From the IMG/VR virus record IMGVR_UViG_3300010885_032885, positions 46,769 to 110,768 of that record: DNA of 64,000 nucleotides, one strand, 5' to 3'. This stretch comes from a virus. Below the pieces are notes generated by a model. The model worked only from the letters and a program-made list of their open reading frames with translations, searched no databases and was not told where the DNA came from. Within the stretch, counting starts at the first letter, position 1. The number at the start of each line of letters is the position of its first letter. Below are positions 9,369 to 19,631 of this stretch, piece after piece. The position numbers and the translations under genes are program-made.

Positions 9369-10106
9369 ATGGTTGTCCCTAAGAGCACTGGCAGTTACAA
9401 TCAGTTAGTTAGAAAAGTTATTATTTTAAGCCCACCAATTCAGCATCCTCTAAGTTCAGTTGCCAATAACACTTATTGTTTGGCTAGAGATATGAAGGGT
9501 TTTCAGTACCAGGTAGATCTTATGTCTCTCCCTCCTAGGGTTACTCTTAATATGATTCAACCCAATCAAGTCTGGTGGGTAGAAAAAAGATCCACTCTAG
9601 TACGTCTTTTTGCTTATGCTGGTATACTAAACAAGTATAGTGACCCAAATGTCTTTACTTCTCTAACTCCTGAGTCTTATGCACGATTTTCTCTCTCTAG
9701 TTCTATTAAGCTCGGAGTAAGTACTATTAGTGGTAATACTTGGAATCAACCTTATAGTCAGACTTTAAACTGGACTACCAATACCACTCATTCGGGTACA
9801 TTTGGAAATATTGTCTACTCAGGCGGTTCTATAACGGTACCAGTTCCCGGGTACTATAATGTTAACTTAACAGTATCTCCTTCTATAAACGGTGGTACAC
9901 TAACCAATACTCTAAACTGTACTACTATTAGTGGAGCTGCTTCTAGTGTCTATTCTACGGGAACTAACTCTATTAACCTATCAGACACTCTCTACATACC
10001 TACAGTTTCAGGAAGCTTTTCAGTAACTTCCAATGTCTCTAACTATGCACAGTTATCCACAGCAGGAACTTGGATGACAGTGACCTATGTAGGAGACGTC
10101 TATTAA
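9369..10106 (+). CDS. Baseplate or tail-tip structural protein
   Basis: A 245-residue protein; the ATG at 9369 lies two bases after the hub stop. An in-frame TTG further upstream would extend it back into the hub gene and is not preferred. The first 110 residues form a small OB-like beta region containing QVWWVEKRS. The C-terminal 130 residues are Ser/Thr/Asn-rich and resemble a C1q/TNF-like trimeric fibre fold (GYYNVNLTVS, SDTLYIPTVSG). This is compatible with a baseplate spike or short fibre. The assignment is tentative. Confidence 0.55.
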   Translation: MVVPKSTGSYNQLVRKVIILSPPIQHPLSSVANNTYCLARDMKGFQYQVDLMSLPPRVTLNMIQPNQVWWVEKRSTLVRLFAYAGILNKYSDPNVFTSLTPESYARFSLSSSIKLGVSTISGNTWNQPYSQTLNWTTNTTHSGTFGNIVYSGGSITVPVPGYYNVNLTVSPSINGGTLTNTLNCTTISGAASSVYSTGTNSINLSDTLYIPTVSGSFSVTSNVSNYAQLSTAGTWMTVTYVGDVY

Positions 10107-10137
10107 TGTATACATCCCGGAAAGACACTAAGTTAAT

Positions 10138-10590
10138 ATGAAGACACTAGTTGTACGTAATGGTGATATTCAGGTAAATAGCGGTAAGCTATTATTTGCC
10201 AAGGGTACCACTAAGTTAGTTGAAGACATCACTCGATGGTTACAAGAACCTTTGGGCACTGGTTGGACCACTCCAGGTTTTGGCTCTACCCTCTCTGCCA
10301 TGATTGGTACACCTCAAACAGCTGCTAGTACTAATATGGTAAGTACAGAAATACTTAGAGTACTACAACTATACCAAGGTCAGCAGATTCTTGATTTAAG
10401 AGCAGCACAAAATTCAGCACAGCTTGCCTACTATAGTCAAGATGAAGTTATACAGAAAGTACAAAATATAACTGTTGAACTAGGTTTTAATAGTATTCTT
10501 GCAAACGTAAACATTGAGACATTGTCAGGAAGTTTAGTCAATCTTAGTGTTTCTATAGGAAATAATGGAGTTACAGTAACCAATGGCTAA
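10138..10590 (+). CDS. Baseplate wedge protein, T4 gp25 / GPW-like
   Basis: A 150-residue protein of the size and pattern of the gp25-like family, part of the contractile baseplate wedge. The central part has the family signature: LVEDITRWLQEPLGTGWTTPGFGSTL at about residues 28-52, split here by position, then an amphipathic helix region leading to beta strands. It overlaps the J-like gene by eight bases, the usual gp25-J order. A contractile tail is therefore strongly implied. Confidence 0.75.
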   Translation: MKTLVVRNGDIQVNSGKLLFAKGTTKLVEDITRWLQEPLGTGWTTPGFGSTLSAMIGTPQTAASTNMVSTEILRVLQLYQGQQILDLRAAQNSAQLAYYSQDEVIQKVQNITVELGFNSILANVNIETLSGSLVNLSVSIGNNGVTVTNG

Positions 10591-13006
10591 TGCTAGTTCA
10601 GTACTAAATAGACTATTATCAGCACTCTCACTTTCAGACCCATCCTGGGACACTAGTGTTGGTAGTGCTACTTACAAGATCTTTGAATCAGTAGCACAAG
10701 AAATTGCTAATGCTAGCAACAATGCTACTCTACAAACTTACAGTTATGATGTTAATACTAAGTTTGGACCAGAGCTAGATGCTTTTGTTAATCTATTTGG
10801 ACTCTATCGACAACTGGGTAAGAGATCTAATGGTGTTGTTACTTTTTCTGTAACTACAGCTGCTACCAGTATTTACTCTATTGCAGCAGGTACTCAAGTA
10901 GTAGTACCGATTTCTCCTACAAACCCTAACGTAATCTACTTTATAACTAGTTCACCAGCCATTATACCTATTGGTTCATTTAGTGTTGATGTTCCAGTCA
11001 CTGCTGTACTGGCTGGAACTTTGGGTAATGTTGCTGCTGGTTCTATAACTAGTCTGGGTCAAACACTAGTGGGTATTACTTCAGTAACTAATAGTTCTAG
11101 TATTGCAGGTGGAGTTGATCCAGAAACTGATAGTCAACTTCGTAGTCGTTGGACTAGTACAGTATTTAGTAATAATGTTGGTACTAGTAACAAGTATACT
11201 CTTACTGCTCTACAAGACTCAAATGTTACTGCAGCAAACTCTATAGGGCCTCAACAGTACTATGATGAGCAACTACAGGTAGTATCTACAATTAGTGGTA
11301 CTAGTGGTACCAATACTGTTAAGTTTCAATTAGTGGCTTATAGTGGACAAACCATTAATGGAGTCACCTATAATGCAACTACAACTGTAGCTTCTAGTGG
11401 ATTTTTAGGCAGTACTACAGGAACTACACTTGCTGCTGGATTAACTGCTTTGGTATCTGGAGTCTACCCTACACTAGTTTCTAGTGGTTTTAACTTTACA
11501 GTTACCCCTACTGGCAGTACTATTAATGGTAATGCACTAACAATTACAGCACTTAGTGGTAGTCCCTATAGACTTACAGTTAGTGGAACTACTCTTAGTG
11601 GAGTTACCACTATAAGTGGTTTTACTTACTCTGAGTCAGTTACTTCCAATAACCCAGATGTTGGATATGGAACTACTTATTCAGGCTATATTTTTCCACA
11701 AGGTGGAGAACTTGTAGGACAATATCTCAATACCCCTACTCAGACTGTATATAGCAATAACGTAGACTATCTATATCCTACTAATCCAACTCCTCAACTC
11801 TCTCTAACCATACTTAATAATGCCAATAATCCTGCACTCTTTATTGGTAGTACAATAGAAGTAATTTCAGAGTATACCCCAGCTTGCTCTCGTGCTAGTG
11901 CCACTATGCCCAATATCTCTAATTATGCTGATATATTTATTAATGGTACTAGTACCTATCAAGTAACTGAACAAGTGGTATTTAATACTACTCAAATTTT
12001 AAGTGGCACTGGTGGCCCTACTTACTTAAATGCCAATAACTATATTATGGCTAACGGTAGTAGTGCAATAGTAGCTAGTGGTGACTACTATATACAGCTA
12101 ACTCAGCAGCCTTGTATTACTTTTCCTAGTCAAATTACTACCAGTAACTCTGGAATATGTGACTCTATTTATGTCTTTAATACTACTGTCGGTAGTGGAG
12201 TTACTTATCCTATAGCAGACAACTACTATAACTCGGGTCATGGAGGAGGACCCGTCTCTTTTAGTGGTACTGCTATTAGTGGTACAAACTTTATTTCAGT
12301 CCCCAATGCCAATACCTACATCTACTGCGGTCTAAGTCTACCTAGTGGAGCAATAATTCCAGCTTTCTCCTATATTAGCCAGGTTGTTAGTAGTGGAGTA
12401 TATCTCAATAATACAGTACTGGGTTCTGGTGGTGCTACGGGTACATTAACTGGTCGAAGTATAGTTTATCCACTCTATGACAACACTCGTACAAGTAATA
12501 GTATACTTAGTATGACTGGACTAGCAATAGAGAGCTCAACTTATAATGCAGGATGGAGTATTCCTAATACTAACACTTGGGGCACCTATATGCATTATAT
12601 TAACTATGATGTTACTAGTGTAGAAAATCTAATACAACAATCTCGACCTATTGGAGTAAATACACTAGTTCATCAAGCTACTTTTATACCCTTAAACATT
12701 AATCTTACAATTGCCTATACTCCAGGTAGTAATCAAGCTAGTGTCAATTCAGCTATAAGTAATGCTTTGAGTAGTTATCTTAATCAAGTTCCTTACTTGG
12801 GAGTTATTTCATTTGCTAATATTCTTTCTCAAGTAGTGGGTATAGTTGGAGTAAATAATGTTAAAGTAAATAGTATTAGTATTATGTCACTAGATGGTAC
12901 TACAACTATTGGAACCAATAAGAATAGTGACTTTTTATTGTCTAGTAATCAATTGCCAGTTCTTAATACAGTTAACTTTACAGTTAAGGGAATGAGTAAT
13001 TTCTAA
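10583..13006 (+). CDS. Baseplate J-like protein
   Basis: An 807-residue protein of the baseplate J / T4 gp6 family, which forms the baseplate wedge ring. The diagnostic stretch GGVDPETDSQLRSRW lies near residue 176, preceded by the beta-rich N-terminal region and a VTAVLAGTLGNVAAGSI segment. A large beta-rich insertion (about residues 250-650) makes it longer than the usual 300-500 residue J proteins and might carry an adhesin-like or peripheral domain. The C-terminal part (VNLNITIAYTPG-like) returns to the J pattern. It sits between gp25-like and the next tail gene, with overlaps. Confidence 0.85.
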   Translation: MANASSVLNRLLSALSLSDPSWDTSVGSATYKIFESVAQEIANASNNATLQTYSYDVNTKFGPELDAFVNLFGLYRQLGKRSNGVVTFSVTTAATSIYSIAAGTQVVVPISPTNPNVIYFITSSPAIIPIGSFSVDVPVTAVLAGTLGNVAAGSITSLGQTLVGITSVTNSSSIAGGVDPETDSQLRSRWTSTVFSNNVGTSNKYTLTALQDSNVTAANSIGPQQYYDEQLQVVSTISGTSGTNTVKFQLVAYSGQTINGVTYNATTTVASSGFLGSTTGTTLAAGLTALVSGVYPTLVSSGFNFTVTPTGSTINGNALTITALSGSPYRLTVSGTTLSGVTTISGFTYSESVTSNNPDVGYGTTYSGYIFPQGGELVGQYLNTPTQTVYSNNVDYLYPTNPTPQLSLTILNNANNPALFIGSTIEVISEYTPACSRASATMPNISNYADIFINGTSTYQVTEQVVFNTTQILSGTGGPTYLNANNYIMANGSSAIVASGDYYIQLTQQPCITFPSQITTSNSGICDSIYVFNTTVGSGVTYPIADNYYNSGHGGGPVSFSGTAISGTNFISVPNANTYIYCGLSLPSGAIIPAFSYISQVVSSGVYLNNTVLGSGGATGTLTGRSIVYPLYDNTRTSNSILSMTGLAIESSTYNAGWSIPNTNTWGTYMHYINYDVTSVENLIQQSRPIGVNTLVHQATFIPLNINLTIAYTPGSNQASVNSAISNALSSYLNQVPYLGVISFANILSQVVGIVGVNNVKVNSISIMSLDGTTTIGTNKNSDFLLSSNQLPVLNTVNFTVKGMSNF

Positions 13007-13953
13007 TGGCCGGTAATCTTTTCCCCATTATACTTCATCCAACTTTTGATCAAAAAGTACAAAACTTTCCTGACGACGTCTATAACTTTGACTCTAATGA
13101 TAATCTAACTCTACTTATGAAAACTATGCTAGGTAATGCCGGTACCGGTCAGTTATCTATGCTACAAACTGTTGCAAGACTTATTCAACAAAATGTAGAG
13201 TTTTCAAACTTAGATACTATTCTAGGTTCAATCCTTAATATTAAAAGACTCTCTTCAGAGATCTACAGTTTTTCTACTAATCCTTTTATTGACCAGTTGA
13301 CTGTTAATAGTTGGCAAGAAATTTCTCGTAAAGATGCTAGCTATAGAGAGCGTCTACTGGGTGCTGCAGAAGCCTTTCAATTAGGAGCTACAGTCTGGGG
13401 AATATTGACTTTAGCTGAGGCCATTACTCAAATACCCTTTACAGTAGTAGAGAGTTGGAAAACTCCTAATCTAGGCCGATTTGGTTCTCTCACTACTGAA
13501 GTAGTGTTAATACCTACTATAGACGATGGTGGTAAAGTAACTTGGACACAAGATAAAGCTAATGCACTCTTACAAGTCATGGGTCTATTATTACCCAGTA
13601 ACTTTGTAGTGTCTTTTGGGACTCCACAATCTCTACTCAAAGATGTTGCAGCAGTATGGGTTAGTGCTACAGAAGGTTATTCAGAAAACTTTTATATGCA
13701 AAGAACAGTACAGGCATCTAATATTAATAACCCAGCAGTAAAACAACCGGGTTCTAGTACACGTTATTGGCTACAAAACTCATCAACTATAACTGCACCA
13801 GTATTTGCACATTTACAAACACAAGAAAAGATTATAAACTTGACTAGAAATATTAATAGTGTAACTTTAACAGGAGATAGTACAGCTCTCCCACAAGATA
13901 GTCTATCTAGCCCAAGTCTTAGTATTACAGCTACTGTTTATGGGGCACAATAA
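13006..13953 (+). CDS. Baseplate / tail protein downstream of J
   Basis: A 315-residue protein starting on the last base of the J-like gene's stop. The first half is helical and charged, with the segment SRKDASYRERLLGAAEAFQ around residues 108-126. The second half contains beta strands and a Thr/Ser-rich tail. The position right after J corresponds to gpI-type (P2) or similar wedge proteins linking the baseplate to fibres. The sequence itself is not diagnostic. Confidence 0.55.
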   Translation: MAGNLFPIILHPTFDQKVQNFPDDVYNFDSNDNLTLLMKTMLGNAGTGQLSMLQTVARLIQQNVEFSNLDTILGSILNIKRLSSEIYSFSTNPFIDQLTVNSWQEISRKDASYRERLLGAAEAFQLGATVWGILTLAEAITQIPFTVVESWKTPNLGRFGSLTTEVVLIPTIDDGGKVTWTQDKANALLQVMGLLLPSNFVVSFGTPQSLLKDVAAVWVSATEGYSENFYMQRTVQASNINNPAVKQPGSSTRYWLQNSSTITAPVFAHLQTQEKIINLTRNINSVTLTGDSTALPQDSLSSPSLSITATVYGAQ

Positions 13954-16900
13954 TGCCTGTTAATTCATATAATACAGACCCATTACAAGACTATGTAATA
14001 CCTAATGTTAGTGCTGCCATGACTGTTGATGGTCTAGTTATAGATGGGGTATACGCCTATACTGGAGTAATTGACTCTTTGGGTTCAGCAACTAACCCGT
14101 CTTATCTTGATCCAAGTCTTAATCAGACCGATACTAATAACTCTCTCATTACTCTAGCACCAAACCCTCCAACTAGTTGGATTTCAGCTCGTGATTTTGG
14201 TGGAACTAATAGTACTCCTATTGTACTAACCTATAATTTTTCAATTAATACTTACTATAATGCAGTTTCTTTTAATGTACTTAATGTACCTTGTACAGTA
14301 AAACTACTAGATAGTTTAGGCAATCAACTCTACACTGCTACAGTAGAGGGTGGTAATGATATACTTACCACTACTGATTGGCAGACTATTACTTACAATA
14401 CTATGGGAACACAATTGATTCCTGCTAATGGTTCTATACAAGTAGTTATAACTAGAAATGTAGCTGTTCAACAAATTCCAACCAATGGTGGGGTTGCTAT
14501 CAATATTCCCTATAGTGTAGGTATTGAACAATTTTCAATAAGACTAAATATTGTAGAGCTAAATGATGCTACCACTACTGGTTCATATAATATATATGAC
14601 GATAATGTTCCAGCATTTCCAGTTATAACCACTCAAAATGCATTAGGATTTACTGAAAACTATCAACCAGTCATTGACTCAGTGGGAACTCTTTTTGGAG
14701 GTACTAATGCTGCTTTTGGAACCTATTGGAAGTGTGCCCCCCAGCCTGTAAAAGATGCAGTTGTATATTTCTATACTCAAATTGGAACTAATGCCACTCT
14801 AGTGGGGTCTGGTACTAATACTGCTACAATGCAGGTTACTCCAAGTAACATCAATAGAATGTATACAAACCCACTCTATTCTAATTGTAGAATGAATCTA
14901 TACTATACCAATGATGCACCAGTGGTTCCTTTAAGTTCACAAACTGATACTCAAGATACTCCACTAGATTTTAGTAACTGTGTATGGTATCCAGTGCAGA
15001 GAGATTTTGTACTTCGTAAGGGTTTTTATGAGTTTCCAACCATTAATGCCAGTTACTTAAAATTAGAGTTTACAGAACTATCCGGGGAAGTATACGATCT
15101 AGCAACAGATACTATTCCTAGAGTCTTTAATGCTTTTCCTTATTGGGTAGAGCAATATTACGAAAACTTAGAAAATACTATTCAAGATATAAATAGTAAC
15201 AATTATACAGTATATAGTAATAATGATTATATAGCCCCAACCAACGGTGCAAATCAACTTAGTACTTCAACTATTTTTGGTTTAGGTAATACACAAACCA
15301 GTAATTCTAATAACTGGCCATCACTTTCAGCACTAAATAATTCTCAGTTGGACAATAGTACAGTGCAAGGATTGACCACTACTTCATATGTAAGTGACCC
15401 CAGTACTAGTTATAAATTACTAGACTATAATGGAGTCTATAACAATGCTAGTTACAATCAGTTCTTAACCAGAAGATTTCCTTATGCTACTAAGCATCAG
15501 TATCAGCAAATTAATGTCAATCAAACTTGGAATCAAGCATACTTTACTGGACTACAATCTTTGAGCTTTTACTATCAAACAAATCAGTCATATTTGTCTA
15601 CTATGCCAACTACTTTTATTTCCAAAAATGGAACTAACTCAGGATTTACTAGTCAGAGCAATAACTATGTATTACTAAACACTGATGAGTATGCTCTTAC
15701 TCCATTTTTTAATACTTTAGATGGGTTTAGTAGTTTTAAAGTTGCTGGGTTGACCAATGACTGGAACAGTTTCTTAACTGACTCACAAACTTTAATGACT
15801 GATAGTTCTGTACTAAACTATGGTATTAACTCTATACCAAAACCTTTCGGTAAGTTGGGTAGTAGTAGAATCATTCTTGTAAGTGGTAATACAGCAGGAC
15901 AGGTATATGGACTACAGTCTGGGCCCTATCCTTCACAGAGTAACTTAATACCTTATTATGACGCTAACTTTATTAGTGTATCGGGTTATAACTATCTCAC
16001 CAATAGTTGGGTCACTGGACCTGGAGTAACTACAAGTACTGGTACTACTACTCTATATACTTCTAGTGGCATTAGCAATGGAGTTGTTAATTCCCTAACC
16101 TTCTCTGGTGCAACTAATGGCTATATGGCCTATAACTTTCCAGTACCGAATATTATTTCTCCTAGTGGACTACAGTCTTGGAAACCACAATTAGGGTATA
16201 GCCCAGACGGTACTGTGGGTATGGGTAGCTATGTAACTGTTAGTGGTAACTATACTTTTCCTCAATACTATTTCTTAATTGGAGCTGGAACAACAACAAC
16301 TTCTAGTGGTAAAAGTACAGTCAATGACAAGTTAACATTTACCAGTCAATTTATTAACTCCACTACAGGTTCTGGGATTGCTGGTACTACGGTCACTGGT
16401 ACAGTTACCACTATTACTAGTGGTGGTTATGGTCAAACAGTCCTTAGTGGCACTATGTGGACTGGTTCAGTCCCCTCTAATACTATTCAGCTAAAGATTA
16501 CTTCTAGTGGTAATACTGCAGTATCTTTATACCAATTGGGTGCTTTTAATACCCCTACAAACACTTGGATTTCAACTGAAGATAGATCTAATATGCGAGT
16601 TAGTGGAGTAGCTCGAGTATTTTTGCCGTCTACCAATAAGGGAACTTACAAACTCTTTTTAAATGCAGTTAACATAGTTACGGGCAGTACAGTGACTCTA
16701 GTGTCTAGGACTTATGCCGGTGGCTCTTTACCGATTCAAACTTGGATTGATCTAGGTATTACTTCTTATACTCCTAGTTCGAACTATACTAATTTTAATG
16801 TTATAATTGAGCAAGTGAACACTTCAGTAAATGAACCATTATTTATATCTATGCTTGCACCTTTCTATTTCCCTGTACGATATGAATATAGTACCAATAG

Positions 16901-17243
16901 TTCTAATCCCAACTGGACTCCAATAGTAGTAGACATTAATAATCCAAATACTACTATTAATATTGGTACGACTGTAAGTGGAATACAATTAAGACTAACT
17001 GCACTAACCCCCAATACTTTTGCTTCGGGAGTAACCATAGTACCAGTCTATTCTCAGAGCCCCTACTATACAAACATAGACATAGACTATATCGGTAGCT
17101 CTAAAAATAATGAAAGTTATACTCGACTAGATGTACACCAAAAACCTTACTTTCTATTAAACTCAGACCCACACCCCACTAGATTTGGACTAGCTCAAGT
17201 TTCTAGTAATGTGGGTGCATATGGAATAGATTTATATTCTTGA
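13953..17243 (+). CDS. Large baseplate / tail fibre-associated protein
   Basis: A 1096-residue protein dominated by Thr, Ser, Asn, Gly and Tyr, with beta-strand periodicity throughout and no membrane segment. Several modules resemble carbohydrate-binding or jelly-roll domains (for example around residues 60-190 and 740-930). It ends the tail operon and is followed by a new promoter. A peripheral baseplate or receptor-binding role is likely; the domain assignment is inference. Confidence 0.6.
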   Translation: MPVNSYNTDPLQDYVIPNVSAAMTVDGLVIDGVYAYTGVIDSLGSATNPSYLDPSLNQTDTNNSLITLAPNPPTSWISARDFGGTNSTPIVLTYNFSINTYYNAVSFNVLNVPCTVKLLDSLGNQLYTATVEGGNDILTTTDWQTITYNTMGTQLIPANGSIQVVITRNVAVQQIPTNGGVAINIPYSVGIEQFSIRLNIVELNDATTTGSYNIYDDNVPAFPVITTQNALGFTENYQPVIDSVGTLFGGTNAAFGTYWKCAPQPVKDAVVYFYTQIGTNATLVGSGTNTATMQVTPSNINRMYTNPLYSNCRMNLYYTNDAPVVPLSSQTDTQDTPLDFSNCVWYPVQRDFVLRKGFYEFPTINASYLKLEFTELSGEVYDLATDTIPRVFNAFPYWVEQYYENLENTIQDINSNNYTVYSNNDYIAPTNGANQLSTSTIFGLGNTQTSNSNNWPSLSALNNSQLDNSTVQGLTTTSYVSDPSTSYKLLDYNGVYNNASYNQFLTRRFPYATKHQYQQINVNQTWNQAYFTGLQSLSFYYQTNQSYLSTMPTTFISKNGTNSGFTSQSNNYVLLNTDEYALTPFFNTLDGFSSFKVAGLTNDWNSFLTDSQTLMTDSSVLNYGINSIPKPFGKLGSSRIILVSGNTAGQVYGLQSGPYPSQSNLIPYYDANFISVSGYNYLTNSWVTGPGVTTSTGTTTLYTSSGISNGVVNSLTFSGATNGYMAYNFPVPNIISPSGLQSWKPQLGYSPDGTVGMGSYVTVSGNYTFPQYYFLIGAGTTTTSSGKSTVNDKLTFTSQFINSTTGSGIAGTTVTGTVTTITSGGYGQTVLSGTMWTGSVPSNTIQLKITSSGNTAVSLYQLGAFNTPTNTWISTEDRSNMRVSGVARVFLPSTNKGTYKLFLNAVNIVTGSTVTLVSRTYAGGSLPIQTWIDLGITSYTPSSNYTNFNVIIEQVNTSVNEPLFISMLAPFYFPVRYEYSTNSSNPNWTPIVVDINNPNTTINIGTTVSGIQLRLTALTPNTFASGVTIVPVYSQSPYYTNIDIDYIGSSKNNESYTRLDVHQKPYFLLNSDPHPTRFGLAQVSSNVGAYGIDLYS

Positions 17244-17268
17244 TTAAGACACTAATCTAGACTATACT
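17240..17268 (+). promoter_or_regulatory. Promoter, leaderless (TTGATT-N17-TATACT)
   Basis: A -35 TTGATT at 17240-17245 and a -10 TATACT at 17263-17268 are separated by exactly 17 bases. The helicase ATG begins six bases after the -10 box, so the expected transcription start coincides with the ATG. There is no ribosome binding site in front of this gene, consistent with a leaderless mRNA. Confidence 0.75.
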
Positions 17269-17274
17269 AGTTCT

Positions 17275-19137
17275 ATGACTTCCCAAGGAATCGTCTTTGT
17301 ACAAAAAAGTCGAGAACTCAATGGAGTACTAAGGTTCTCCAGTCTAGATAGAAAATTAGAAAGTTCACGTTTAGTGGACAGTTACGGTACACTTCGTAAC
17401 CGTGATAAGGTCTTAGATTTTGAACAGTTTCTAGAGACTAACAATCTAGAATTAAAGTTTAACGACGAGGAGTGTGAACTATACTATAACTCTCTTGTTG
17501 CTTCAGCAAGTAACTCATTCGAGGTTCGAAGTCCATTTTTAGAAGACAACAAACTCTTTCCATTCCAACATATTGGACTAAATACTGTCTGGGAACAGTT
17601 AAAGACTACAAACCCCAGAGTACTGGTGCAGTGGGATACAGGAGCTGGTAAAACTCTACTCAGTTGCTTAACAGCACAAAAGCTATTTGATGAAGGACAC
17701 ATTGATAAAGTTCTAGTCTTCTGTAAAAAGATTAAGCAGTATGACTGGGAACAAGAGTTCAAGCGTATGACCTATCTTGATGTACATAAAGTAGAAGGCA
17801 AATGGAGTAGAAAACAAAGACATGACTTCTACCTAGAAGACTCAAGCCAAGTTCTAGTATTGAACTATGAAAAAATTCGAGGACCTAGTCGAGTTAAGGT
17901 CAAGGGTCAAAGGGCTAAGGTCCTAGACTACTCTAGAACAGACCTAGAACAGGTTCTCGAACTAGTAAAGGGGCAAAGACTACTAGTAGTTATAGATGAA
18001 GCTCAAAAGATTAATACCGGAACTAGTTTACTAAGTGACGGTTTTGATACACTCTTAAACCTACCGGGAGAGCGAGTCATGTCTCTAGCACTTACAGCCA
18101 CTCCCTATACTACAAGTCCTCTAAATATTCGTAATATTCTTAGTACAGTTGCTCCTGGTATTCCTGGAGTTAGTGATCTAAAAAGAGATGCTTTTAAACT
18201 ATTGTATGCTAAAGAAATACAAACTTTTGAAAGAGGCTATGTCAAAGAACTCTATGTAAAAGAATGGGACAAAAACAAACTTCCACTTTTGGGTAAAAAG
18301 CACGAAAACTGGACCCATATTGCTATGAAGAGTGACCCAGATATTGCCAAGCAATTCCCAGAGAGTATGCCCAAAAGAATGATTTATGAACTGAGCGATA
18401 CAGATCGAGAAATTTATGACTATGCTGAAAAACTAGCAAGAGAAAAGTTCAACCCGGATAATCCCACTACTGCATGGGGCTATATCGATACACTAAGAAT
18501 GATCTGTAATACCACGTCTGGACTACTAACCAGTGAGGGAAAGTTTGCCAAAGAGATAGTAGAACAATATGGAGATTTAATAAGTTTAGAAAATAGTTCA
18601 AAATATCAGTTGATTGAGGGTAGCTTGGAAACTTATATTGAAAGTAAGGATAAAGTAGTCTTGTTTACGTTTTGGACTCACGGTACCTTATTTCCATATT
18701 TAGAATCATTAAAAAATAAGTTTAAAGATATACCAGTCTTACCTATATGGGGTGTAGGTATGGATAGTGAAACGATTACTAAAAATATTAAAACCTTTAA
18801 CTCCACTACTGGTCCGGCTATACTAATTACTAGTGATGTTGGCCAAGAAGGACTAAACCTATATGCACCCTACTTGTGGAATATCGAAATTCCCAGAACA
18901 TACTCTGAATACAAGCAGAGAAAAGATCGCATTAATAGAGCGGACAGTAAGAGTAAGGGCATTGAAAAAACTTGGATCTATCGCCCAGTTGCTGTAAATA
19001 CAATTGAAGAACGAGTGGATGCTAAAATCCTCAGAAGAAGAGCAGAAGCAGAAGCCATTCGAGGAGTAGTAGATGAAAATGTTGATATGGAAGACACCAT
19101 CGATACGAGTCCAAGAGCCCTACTCTTTGGTTCTTGA
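17275..19137 (+). CDS. SNF2/DEAD-type DNA helicase
   Basis: A 620-residue superfamily 2 ATPase. Walker A is TGAGKT at residues 122-127, the Walker B box is DEAQ at 241-244, and motif III is TATPYTT. The C-terminal RecA-like half has SDVGQEGLN and QRKDRINR (motifs V and VI), typical of SNF2-like translocases. Such enzymes in phages act in recombination, restart or transcription remodelling. The gene starts a new transcription unit immediately after the tail genes and has its own leaderless promoter, so it may be timed differently from the structural genes. Confidence 0.9.
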   Translation: MTSQGIVFVQKSRELNGVLRFSSLDRKLESSRLVDSYGTLRNRDKVLDFEQFLETNNLELKFNDEECELYYNSLVASASNSFEVRSPFLEDNKLFPFQHIGLNTVWEQLKTTNPRVLVQWDTGAGKTLLSCLTAQKLFDEGHIDKVLVFCKKIKQYDWEQEFKRMTYLDVHKVEGKWSRKQRHDFYLEDSSQVLVLNYEKIRGPSRVKVKGQRAKVLDYSRTDLEQVLELVKGQRLLVVIDEAQKINTGTSLLSDGFDTLLNLPGERVMSLALTATPYTTSPLNIRNILSTVAPGIPGVSDLKRDAFKLLYAKEIQTFERGYVKELYVKEWDKNKLPLLGKKHENWTHIAMKSDPDIAKQFPESMPKRMIYELSDTDREIYDYAEKLAREKFNPDNPTTAWGYIDTLRMICNTTSGLLTSEGKFAKEIVEQYGDLISLENSSKYQLIEGSLETYIESKDKVVLFTFWTHGTLFPYLESLKNKFKDIPVLPIWGVGMDSETITKNIKTFNSTTGPAILITSDVGQEGLNLYAPYLWNIEIPRTYSEYKQRKDRINRADSKSKGIEKTWIYRPVAVNTIEERVDAKILRRRAEAEAIRGVVDENVDMEDTIDTSPRALLFGS

Positions 19138-19162
19138 TTAAAGCAATAAAAGAACATAAACT
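19134..19162 (+). promoter_or_regulatory. Promoter for the lysis genes (TTGATT-N17-TAAACT)
   Basis: TTGATT at 19134-19139 overlaps the end of the helicase gene, and TAAACT at 19157-19162 follows after 17 bases. The predicted start near 19169 leaves a leader of about 65 bases before the TTG start of the Rpf-like gene. Inside the leader is a nine-codon frame with its own Shine-Dalgarno (GAAAGAGGTG); whether it is translated is unknown. Confidence 0.7.
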
Positions 19163-19233
19163 TAAAATCTAAGAAGAAAGAGGTGATGCCTATAGTAACT
19201 AAAAGCACTTATTAATCTAACATTGGAGTAATT

Positions 19234-19617
19234 TTGCGACGTTTAATTGCACTTGGAACTTTAGTAGTATCAATATTTATAATGAATAGTGCTGCTGCTG
19301 ATACTAACAATACAGTAACAACGATAACAGAAAGAACAATAGTAACACCCGTAGTAAATGTAGGACTTGTTCCCAGAAATATAGTACTAAAGTGGGAAAA
19401 GGTAGCAGTATGTGAAACTGGTTATAACTGGACTCTTAGAGGCCCTCTATATTCTGGGGGTCTAGGAATCACTAACTATAACTGGGTTGCATATGGTGGC
19501 AAGCAGTTTGCTAGTAATGCAGCAGATGCTTCCATAGAAGAACAAATATATATAGCAACAAGGATAAATTCGAGTGGCTATGTTCCCGACCAATATGGTT
19601 GCGGGCATGGCTGGTAA
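19234..19617 (+). CDS. Rpf-like secreted transglycosylase (endolysin candidate)
   Basis: A 127-residue protein with a TTG start, supported by GGAG eight bases upstream. Residues 1-22 form a signal peptide ending in SAAA. Residues 53-127 match the resuscitation-promoting factor domain, a lysozyme-like fold of actinobacteria: WEKVAVCETGYNW with the expected catalytic Glu61, then GGLGITNYNWVAYGG, an EEQIYIATRI helix and a terminal Cys near the C-terminus. Rpf enzymes cut the glycan strand of peptidoglycan. Together with the membrane protein next to it, this is a likely lysis gene. A signal-bearing form suggests Sec export. Confidence 0.85.
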   Translation: MRRLIALGTLVVSIFIMNSAAADTNNTVTTITERTIVTPVVNVGLVPRNIVLKWEKVAVCETGYNWTLRGPLYSGGLGITNYNWVAYGGKQFASNAADASIEEQIYIATRINSSGYVPDQYGCGHGW

Positions 19618-19631
19618 AGGAAAGAGATAGA

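Noticed and set aside
19191-19216. A nine-codon frame in the leader of the Rpf-like gene
   Set aside because: It has a good Shine-Dalgarno sequence but is too short to support as a gene; it is only mentioned under the promoter.
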